A stretch of DNA of 64,000 nucleotides, taken from Romanomermis culicivorax (Eukaryota > Nematoda > Enoplea > Mermithida > Mermithidae). Under the pieces are notes generated by a model. That model had not been told where the DNA came from, did not search any database, and saw only the letters and a list, made by a program, of their open reading frames with translations. The stretch spans positions 310,001-374,000 of the forward strand of contig CAWUHX010000025.1 of assembly GCA_963922205.1 (NCBI GenBank). Direction: 5' to 3'. Position 1 is the stretch's first letter; the number at the start of each line of letters is the position of its first letter. Shown piece after piece: positions 55,187 through 64,000 of the stretch. Position numbers and translations under genes: made by a program.

Positions 55187-57060
55187 CCCTTTTGATTAGG
55201 GTTTCCTGTGAGTAGATTTTTAAAATGAAAAATACCAAAAATTTTCCAGCGCTTGGCGCCGGATATCAAATCATTTATCATTCTGCATTTCTGTTGTGCG
55301 GTTAGAAAATGTTGGCCTAGCTTATGCTTATAGCTTTGAAAAACCAGCATGTTATGGATGAATGTTTGACCTTATATTGTTTTTTCCATGTACTTGACGA
55401 TAGTCAAAATTTTTCTAGATTATTTTTACAAAACTGTTTTGCGACGCTTTAGAATTTTTGGCTTTGGTGAACATATTTTTCTGCATTTGCAAAATGATTA
55501 AAACATCAGCATGGGAAAATGGCAGAGGTTCTTGCTATCTGAAGAAGCCATCCAGATTTATCGTTGCTTGCCAAATTTTTGAATTTTATTCTGTCCCACT
55601 GAAAACACATCGAATTTTAGTTTGCTCCACTGAAAACACATTGAATTCACTGAAAAAATAAACCCTTCATGCAGGAAAAGATGTATTGAAAATATTCATT
55701 TTCCAACGCTATAAAATGCTAAATTTTACAAGTCGGCTCCCGGCTTTTAGCCTAATGATTGTATATGAAATGAATTGTTTGTTAATTTTGAGCATGGATT
55801 TCTGTGACCAGTGAGTAGACATTTATTTTTCCTTCATAATTTTCCCTAGGCTTAGGCTTAGGGTACAGCAGCTGCGCCCGATGGGCTGTTGAGGCTCTTC
55901 CAAATTAAGTTGTTAGTTAAAATATTATCAAGGATCTTAAAGGAATATAGTGTTTATAGTTTCTGGTCAAATCGTGTAGTGGTAAACGCATTAAGTCCGT
56001 AGGCTGGTGGACCAGGTTCGGTTCTTGAAGTAGGTAGGACTTTTCTGCAGTGACAAGGAGTATGTAACATGTGTGCAGATTTTATGCAAATGAGTTCCTG
56101 AATGCCATGAGCCCCTGGATTTTCGAACTGATCTGGATAGCTGGCATCTTAAGGAGTCCGAAAATGCCAGTTTGGACCATAATTGGGAAGGAAACCGACT
56201 TGTAAAAAAATTCCAAATTTTCTTCCGGTGCTAAGCGCCGGAGTCCGAAATCGCGCTTTTTTATGCTTTATATCATTTGAAAACAATCACTTTTGATAAA
56301 TAATTGGGATTGGTAAATTACAGGCTCCAGATTATATAAGATCCACAATGGAGTTAGGATGTTCGGCCTCTTCCACCTATCAAATGGGGAAACGATCATG
56401 ATCGATTATCGGCAGTTGCGGAAGAATGTGCTGAAAAAATGCATTTTCCGATGTTTTAGAGGCCTCGAAGTCAAAATTTTTCGGCGCCAGGCACCGAACA
56501 AGTTAGTTTAGCCAGATTTCTCACCCAAAACTCAGGAAATTCAATTTTAAAAGCCATGAATTGAATGAAATACAATGGGAAGTAACCTTCAATCATTTTT
56601 CGGATAAAATTAAGCAAATTAAATAATTTCAGAGTAATCTATCCAACCGAATTTTTCCCCAAGTTACAGATCAACCTGGCTTGTCCGAAAAAAAAACTGA
56701 TGATTGATTTGAATAATGATTGATCTAACATTTAAGCCTTATTATTCTGTGTGTGATTAAAAATGTATTCAAAATAATTGACCTGCTGAAGAGTGTTTTT
56801 GACTAAATTTGTCGAAAAAAACCATTGTTTTTTCACTTTACAAACTTTTTAGTTTTGGCTTGTTGAAATTCGTATTGCCCTGTAAAATTTGATTCTAGAA
56901 GCCAAATGGCCTGTCGAGGAAAAATGAAAAAAAACCCTGAGGGGGGTCAAAAATTTTACCAAAAAATGCCAAAAAAGTACTTTTTTCCAGTTTGGCGGGA
57001 GGAGTTGGGTATAGGGTTGACCAAGTCGTTGGAAGGTTCCCCTCCCCAATTACAGGAATG
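55187..57060. repeat. degenerate mosaic of foldback-arm copies
   Basis: Blocks at about 55230-55740 and 56200-56940 resemble the arms of the 51912-54013 element: GCGCTTGGCGCCGGA, AGCTTATGCTTATA, TTATGGATGAATGTTTGA, CATTTTCCAACGCT. Several AAAACCCTG ends are also present. The 56700-56940 block recurs at 58240-58505 (GATTGATCTAA.AT, GTGTGTGAT, GTTTTGGCT.GTTGAAATTCG). No gene is supported. Confidence 0.55.
55959..56035 (+). other. tRNA-derived (SINE-like) sequence
   Basis: It contains an A-box/D-arm-like GTGTAGTGGTAAACGC and a B-box-like GGTTCGGTTC, separated by about 35 nt with a GTCC..GGAC stem. The acceptor ends do not pair well, so it is likely a degenerate tRNA-derived element and not a working tRNA. 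Confidence 0.4.
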
Positions 57061-57460
57061 AATGTGTGTATGCTGTGAGCCTCTTTTTAAACCTAGATGT
57101 TCAATGTTTGGGCGGGCTCTTACCTTGCATTGGACAGCAAAAACTTTTTTTTTAAATCGACCTAAACGCTTTGAAGTCGATAAAGACGACTTATAGTAAC
57201 ACAATAACGATAATAAAAATCTATATTAATAACAAAATGCGAAAAACAAGAGATTTTATAATGAAACAATAGTAAAGCGCGTTATTTCTGAAGTTTTTCA
57301 TTGACAGTAATATACATATTTTGATTTGTTCGTTTTTTCGTCATTCGTTCGTCTAAACTAATTGTTGAAACTTTTTCCGTCCCGGCATGTTTTTCTTTTT
57401 TCCTTTCTCTTGCTCGATAATTGTATTTTAATTTTTCCCTTGACACGTAATGGAATATTT

Positions 57461-57560
57461 CATTCATTCATTCATTCATTCATTCATTCATTCATTCATT
57501 CATTCATTCATTCATTCATTCATTCATTCATTCATTCATTCATTCATTCATTCATTCATG
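57461..57560. repeat. (ATTC)n microsatellite, 100 bp
   Basis: About 25 perfect CATT/ATTC tetranucleotides. Fragments of a CCAATTAC.GGTATG-type MITE end follow at about 57590. Confidence 0.97.
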
Positions 57561-58878
57561 TTGAAGGGGGGTTCCCCTTAACCCCCACCCCAATTACGGG
57601 TATGCTTTTAACTTAAGACGTTTTTTCCGGCTTGAACAAAAAAATACGATAAAACGCAGAACAATACGCAAACTAGCTAAAAAATGCACAAGCTTTAATT
57701 AATACAAATATCATCTGAAACATATACCTAGCACGAGCAAGAAATCCTCTAGATGCGAGAACAATGGATTAAAATTATTCTTACTCCTTAAAATGCGAAA
57801 AAATTGTTGTTCAATGTTAGGTGGATAGTGTCCAATGTTCAGTAAAATAATCTGAACTAAAAACCGATATTTAAAGAATTTTCGGTTAAATCCATGTAGA
57901 TATTCCGATAAAGCACATAAAACAACGCATGAAAGGTTGCTGAAGTGGCCTTGTAACATGGGAAGGAAAAAGTTCCTACCATCCAAATTTCGATATTTCT
58001 TCGAGCACAAAAACGACGACTGTTTAAAAAAAATTGAAATAATAATTCAAACACATCATATTCTCTTAAAAGAAATGTTTCTTAACCACATATTTAACAT
58101 ATTTACTTAACATATTTACTTGAAGATCAATATTACGTTGTTATCTGAGCATTTTGTTCAATTAGACGAAGAATAGACTAAGGAACATGTAGTGCCTTAC
58201 TCTAAGATTGAATAGTTTAACTAAAATTGTAATACATAATCATTGATTGAAAATGACTGATCTAATATGTGAGCCTTATCATTCTCTGTGTGTGATCGAA
58301 AATGTATTGAAAATGTTTGATCTGTTATATAGGCTTCTACTGTGATTTTGAAGCATTTTTTGAATAAATTTGTTGAAAAACTATTTTTGTTTCCACATTC
58401 GTTTGCAAACATTTTAGTTTTGGCTCGTTGAAATTCGGATTGGCCTATAAAATTTTGATCCTAGGATTCATTGACCTGTGGTGAAAAAATGAAAAATAAA
58501 ACCCTGCTTTCGCCAGATGGCAAAAGGGTCTCAACGAAAAAATAGTGTGCTGCGCTGCTGTGCATGTGCATTGTTCTTTTTCGTACGGGCCTGTTCCTCT
58601 TCCGGAAAGTGGTAAAAAGTTTTTCGCCTATTTCGCTATCGTTTTTTCGGTTTTTTTCACATAGACGGGCGCTATGTGAAAAAAAGCTTTGCTTTAAAGA
58701 CAAATCAAACAACACCCCCCCCCCCCGATGGTTCATCCGTTTCCCAGAACTTCTGCAGCTATTTACTTAATAATCCCGACCTGATTTTTTCTGTTAATTT
58801 TGTCTGATTTACATGTCATTACCCTTGTTTTGCTCTGTTTTTCAGCTGTCGTGATATTGCTATAATCGTTGGAGAACA
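57561..58878. other. region upstream of SSR4; repeat fragments only
   Basis: It includes the 58240-58505 repeat block described with 55187-57060. The last about 100 bp before the SSR4 ATG are the presumed promoter and 5' UTR; no TATA box is evident. Confidence 0.5.
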
Positions 58879-59994
58879 ATGGCTTTGTTTTCCGCTGTCG
58901 TCCTATTTCTTAGTGCAGCTTCGATCAGTCTAGGTTTGTAAACTTATGCATTGTTAGAAATAGTATCGAAGTGTCCATTTTTATTCAGCGTCCATATGCC
59001 AATCACCGAAAGTTTCATCTTCCAGTCATAGCACTACCGATGCTTTTTTCCATCAAAATACTGCTTTTATCGCCGAAATGACTATCAAGTGTCAGAATGA
59101 CGTCAAGGTGACTTTTGCTTTGAATGTTCAGTTTTCTAGTAATTAGTTTTGCATTTATGATCATTTAATTTTTTCGAAACTGAAAATTCATTTCTAACCA
59201 CTGAACATTGAAGTCCATTTTGAAGTATTGGAACCGTGATGGTTAATTTTGGTCAACCTAATTGTCTCACTGGTTTAAATAATTCCCGTGTTAATATTTC
59301 GCTGGTAATCAATCTGCGTTCTTTAGTATTTGAATTTGCACGCCGAAATCAACGGACGTTTATTCCCGGTTGCTCAAGTCCCCAACACAAACAATTATGT
59401 CGTTAGCTGGACCGAAGCGCATAGCAGAGCCGCTGCTGCAAGTTACGAAATCAAAATTTTTGACGAAGATCAAGTTGCTGCATTCCGAAAGGTGATTTTA
59501 GGCAGTTAGAAATCTGACATGGGCCCGATTCCACTTGCCAGTGACTTTTAATAGTAATTTCAATTTTCTTTTATGTTGAAAAATATCGAATAACAGGAGC
59601 AGTCTATCACCCTTTTGAACGTTTTATATTACATAAATTAGGTATACTGTAAAAGCTTTTTGTGATTCGACTAGATGTACTCCATAGAGAATTTCTTTTC
59701 ACGAATTCAACCCTGATCTTATAGTGTCAACAACCGTGAATTGTAAACCAACTTAATTTTTCCAGGCTATAAGAAACAACGAAGATTTAAAGAGTTTAAA
59801 GTCGTTAACCATTGTCAGTTTGAAGCATCCAGTAATTTTTGTAGCAGTTCCATGTATTAATTTTCTGCCAATGTTATTCAATTTTTCAGGGTTTGAGCAA
59901 AGGACAATTCGTTTCAAGTGAAACCATTGCCTTGGCAATGTCCGCGATCGTGTTATATTTTGCTTATAGTTGGAAATCGGCATTGATGACATAG
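58879..59994 (+). CDS. SSR4: translocon-associated protein subunit delta (TRAP-delta)
   Basis: TRAP-delta is a small ER membrane subunit of the translocon-associated complex that assists protein translocation and N-glycosylation next to Sec61. Five exons: 58879-58933, 58989-59107, 59327-59491, 59766-59831, 59890-59994. All junctions are GT-AG and in phase, giving 169 residues (human 173). There is a signal peptide (MALFSAVVLFLSAASIS), a conserved cysteine pair C22/C53, and a lumenal beta-sandwich with SYEIKIFDED. The RNNEDL block lies at about 116-121 and the C-terminal membrane helix at about 147-162, with a short KSALMT tail. The match to animal TRAP-delta is clear along its length. Intron lengths are 55, 219, 274 and 58 nt. 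It is the only complete recognised host gene here. Confidence 0.95.
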
Positions 59995-60067
59995 AATTGT
60001 TCTCGTTCTTGGTTGCTTGTTATTTATGTTGTATGATGATAACCATGTTGCGAATTTTTAATTAATG

Positions 60068-60073
60068 AATAAA
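60068..60073 (+). terminator. polyadenylation signal of SSR4
   Basis: AATAAA lies 74 nt after the SSR4 stop codon, in an AT-rich 3' flank. Confidence 0.6.
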
Positions 60074-60179
60074 TTTGGTGAAATTATATTATATTATCAT
60101 TACACGTATTATACGCAGGGTGTTCGTCCAGTCCAGGTACCTGGAAAACCTGGAAATGGGAGAAGAAATTTTTACCTGG

Positions 60180-63100
60180 TGTCACGTGCCGACGGATTTT
60201 GTCGAACGTCACGTGATTCACATCACAATTTTCCATTATGTTTTTCGTTATGTTTTGTGTTACAGTAATTTACATCAATTTTGCGTTTCATTTTTATATG
60301 CAATTTATGTGTGTACTTTTTATGTTTATTTCGGTTGCTTTTGCGCACTTTTATTTCCGTTTCGATTTATTATTTTCAATCGCACACGTAGACTACAGTA
60401 TGTACCCGCTAGTCAAGAATTTCCGTTAGAGATAAGCTCTCCGAGCTCATCGCTGTGATTAGAGCACAACGTGCACTTCTTATCAGTAAAAACTAGCGAC
60501 GTTTTGCAATGTGAAACGACTAGTTGGAAATTCTCACTAGTGACGTTCCTATGTTTAGCATGGAGAGTGAAAACTCGCCCCAATGCTTAACGTTGTGAAC
60601 TGGAAAATGTCTATGTGATCATAGGCATCTTCTGCAACAATTTCCGCTGCAGAAGTTAGCTTGGGGGAGTGTTAACTCCACCCAAGGCATACTGTAGTTT
60701 ATGGAGCCCTTTAAAAGGGCATGTTTTGTCTTTTTGTCACTCATTATTGGGCCTAACTGGTTTTTCGTTTAGCCTTTGTGTCCGTGTCCGCCATCGTCGA
60801 TATTTTATTATATTTTGTGTTATTGTCAATTGTGTTTCGCCGTACATCGAATAAATTAGCATATTTGCACCCCGGCCTACACATACTCGTTGCCCTACAG
60901 TAACCCGACCATAGGAACCTGTCCCCCTCGTCGTTAATCGTAGAACCCCGTCACCCTCGCCGAGGAAACGTCCGTTACCGCCACCTGCCGATCAGCAGCC
61001 GCTGAACCCCACGCCGAATCGCCCGGATTCCCGTTCCCGTACATCGCCGTCCGTTGGACCCCAATTTGACCCCCAACTCGTCACCCAGTGCTGAGTAATT
61101 TGAGAAGAGGTTTCGTGAGTCTTCTCAGGGGTTATTGTTGTTGAGGGTATATTTGTGGGAGTCTCCCCTAAGCTAGTTTTCCCCCCGAAGTACCCTCAGT
61201 TAAGAAAGCCCTCAGACCCATAAGGTCAGGGCCAATAAGGGGATTCAGGTTAACAATCGGGTCCCCTACAGTACGCCATTCTTCGGATGGCACCGTCCCC
61301 CATTCCGGTGCATGAGGACTAGGGATTGGCACCCCCGACCCGGCTGCATTGTCCATTCTACAGCATTAACCCTAGGACAAGGCCGAGGTACACCATAGGT
61401 TTACCTGTGGTAGTACCAGCTGGGTTGGGTTCCCGAAGTAGATAAACCATAACAGAGCCACCCAACAGGGTCACAGCATGCCACTTCCAGTGACATGGCC
61501 ATATTACCTATGGGATATGGTATGGGTTTCCCATCAATGTGACTGATCACCACTTCGTTTAATGTGACATGGCTCCCAATTTCTACTTAATGTGACACTG
61601 GAAAGTCAAGGAAGTTCGATTTGGATCATTGTGATGAAGTTGTTTTTATTGTAGGATAACCCTGAATTAAATGATGAGTCAAATTTGCGTTACAGAGATT
61701 CAAAGCCGCGGTAAGAGACTCAATCAACATACTGTTCTATTGACCTATTAAAGATCGAAAATTAATAATATGAGAAATGATATTTTAAGCAGTTTTACAT
61801 ACAGCATTCATTCCGCATAAAAATCAAAATTTGCACGTGTTTCAGCTTAGAAAGGACGGTATCCTGTAGCCAAATGTTCATTATGCAGAGGGTATGAAGA
61901 AAAATTTTCTGGTCTCTAACGTTACACTTTTTATTATATTTTGAAGAATAAAAACGGAAGTCAAAATAAAGATATTTGGGGCCTTTTTTGGGCATCTTCC
62001 CATATGCGGCAGAATTCTTAGAATTTCTTTCTTCATTTCTTTGGCCACTAGTGTCCAACACAAAAAATTTCCAATCAAATTACGTTTTGGCAGCTGTATA
62101 GGTGTCAACACATTCTGGAAGTTGATACAAAAATGCCGTTCAATGCCATCCAGGATGCAGGATGCATCGAAAATGTCAAGATTAGACGAATAAGAAGAAA
62201 AGATGTGAGTCGAATCACTGATAAAATTTCATCGATCTATAATCTGTTTTTCTTGAAATGCTTCTGAATAATGAAAGTGGAAAGAAAGCAAGTAGTATTT
62301 CAAATTTTCACGATTTCCTGATGAACAACATAGCGTGTAGGGCTGGAAATTTATGAGCTTACTGACCTCATCTTTAAACATTTTTCGAGTGAAAAATTTT
62401 ACGATAAGAGCTTTATGTAAAGGACTGTCACATTAAGTGAAATAGAAGCCATGTCACATTAACTAATATGTGGGCAGTCACGTTGATGGAGGGATCCATG
62501 CCATATTGATAAAAATACGGCCATGTCACTGTGAGTGATATGCCGTGACCCCGTTGGGTGGCTCACTTATTTCAACTCGGGAACCTGACCCGGCTAGTAC
62601 TGGCTATAGGAAGACCTATAGGGTACTATGGTGCTGTCCTGGGGTTCTGTTGTAGAGTAATGGACAATGCCGCCAGGTCAGGGGTGCCAATCCCTGGTCC
62701 TATTCAGTATGAACGATGGACATGGTCACTCGTAGAATGACCTGATATAGGGGACCCAATTGTAAACCTAAATCCCCTTTTTAGCCCTAACCCAAGAGGT
62801 ACAAGGGCTCCTCTAACAGGGGAATCTCAAGGGACAACCAACTTAGGGAAGAGTTCCCCAAAATACACCCTCTACAACAATAATCCCCTGAGAAGACTTA
62901 CCTAGTCCTGTTCTCAAATACGATTCAGCGCGAGGGTGATGGGTCCCTGTTGATTCATGGGTATCGGTCAGCGGGAATGAGGAGCAGTAATGATCCAGTT
63001 AGCTCAGCATGGTGGGTTAGCTTGGGAGGTCTGTGGGCGATGCAGAAATGGTCAAAGGATGGAATGGCAGGAGCAACTAGGTGCAAGGGGGGCGAGGGGC

Positions 63101-63835
63101 ATATTCCTGGGTGAGAGTTAGGGGGCGGATGCAGTAGATGAAATAGACCTATGCAAATTTATTGATGAAAGGTAAGGTGGTGGACGCAATACAATGTATT
63201 AACAAATATATTTAATTTTGATGGAGCTAAGACAGAAAGCAAAATTGGAAATTTATTTAATTTTGATGGAGCTAAGACAGAAAGCAAAATTGGAGAGCCC
63301 AAAAGAAGACACAAACCTAGTGAAACAGGCCCTTTTAAGGACCTCCTAGGCCTACAGTATGCCCTGGACAGAGCTAATCACGCCCAAGCTAACTTCTGCA
63401 GCGGAAATTGGTGCAGAAGATGTCTATGGTCACAAGACATTTTCCAGTTCGAATATTTTAAGCATTGGGTCGAGTTTCACTCCCAATGCTAAACATATGA
63501 ACATCTTTTAATGAGAACTTCCAAACTAGTCCATTTGCATTGCAAAACATCACTAGTTTTTACTCATAAGAGGTGCACGTGATGCTCCATTTATGGCCAT
63601 GAGCTCCTAGAGCTTATCTGGCGGAAATTCTGATTAAAGGGTCACATACCATAGCCTACGTGTGGAACGGAAAACAACAAAAACATAACAGAGTGACACA
63701 CAAGAATGCATGTAAAACATAATTTAGGAAACCAAATAAAAGTAAGTAACTGTCAAACAAAAAGTGGCAAAAAACGTAAAGTATCAACATGATGTGAATC
63801 ATGTGTCGTTGGGCGAAATTGATCGGCACGTGACA
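60180..63835. mobile_element. 3.66 kb inverted pair of LTR-like sequences
   Basis: The left arm (60180-61600) and right arm (about 62425-63835) are inverted copies. Both outer edges read TGTCACGTGCCGA inward. Shared blocks run through the arms: ATTCACATCA, GAGATAAGCTCT..GAGCTCAT, CACGTGCAC-like, TTTGCAATG, CTGGAAAATGTCT and TTTCCGCTGCAGAAGTTAGC. Further in come TTTAAAAGGGC, AATAAATT, CTTCTCAGGGG and ATTGTTGT.GAGGGT. A TATA-like TTTAAAAGGGC and an AATAAA about 130 bp later give each arm an LTR-like layout that may end CCCTACA near 60898. The sequence inside would be leader/gag of an LTR retrotransposon. No coding domain is intact. Confidence 0.65.
61605..62425. other. spacer of the inverted pair, with a MITE fragment
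   Basis: It is not inverted-repeated. It includes a partial ATAGTCTGTTTTT MITE at about 62240-62410 (CTGTTTTTCTTGAAATGCTTC, TAGGGCTGGAAATTTATGAG). Nothing else is recognised. Confidence 0.5.
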
Positions 63836-64000
63836 AGGCAGTCCTTCAAAAAAGAGCATCCTCATCCTAGTAGTAGTAGAGGTTTATGTAGCATGTCTGG
63901 GGTGGTTGATTTTCTAAAGGGTGCGATGGCTGGTGGTCAAGGGTCCAATGGATTTTCGGCATCTTCTGGCTCATTGGGTTATGTGGTAACTGGGAGTCAG
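63836..64000. other. window end, nothing recognised
   Basis: It flanks the right LTR-like arm. No feature is supported. Confidence 0.4.

Overview
This is a 64 kb piece of an AT-rich animal (invertebrate metazoan) nuclear scaffold. The evidence is: genes split by GT-AG introns, many only 50-62 nt long; a clear animal TRAP-delta gene; remnants of LINE, MULE and Polinton elements; dozens of palindromic MITEs and long microsatellites; and a 100-N assembly gap (50639-50738). I cannot name the species or phylum.

Host genes are sparse. The best is a complete five-exon SSR4 (translocon-associated protein delta) gene at 58879-59994 (+). The largest is a coiled-coil protein on the minus strand, with 11 phase-compatible exons spread over 37570-21462. 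Its 5' end is not found. Its introns hold a three-level nest of MITEs, a tRNA-Thr-like sequence, a LINE remnant and a 4.1 kb foldback. A pair of start-like exons lie head to head beside the assembly gap (about 50331-50638).

The most notable region is about 9.9-14.8 kb. It is a compact Polinton/Maverick-like (adintovirus-like) locus, in the order: packaging-type P-loop ATPase, membrane ORF, small protein with a 62-nt intron, small basic/hydrophobic-tail protein, 277-aa conserved-looking protein, DDE integrase with chromodomain, and adenain-like cysteine protease. A small spliced ORF runs back from the right side and overlaps the protease end. Six in-frame stops break the ATPase, integrase and protease, with no frameshift in those three genes. 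No DNA polymerase B, major capsid or penton gene is visible. Inverted arms (6490-6990 and 15312-15830) flank the region, but they look too diverged to be its original ends.

Most of the rest is repeat DNA. It includes hAT-like MITEs with CATACAYG-type ends and visible 8-bp target duplications, a Tc1/mariner-like MITE with TA duplications, foldbacks of 1-4 kb, an inverted LTR-like pair at 60180-63835, and arrays of AAAAG, AGAGA, TTTC, ATTC, 15-bp, 22-bp, about 58-bp, about 100-bp and 401-bp units. MITEs are repeatedly inserted in one another, so relative ages can be read from the nesting.
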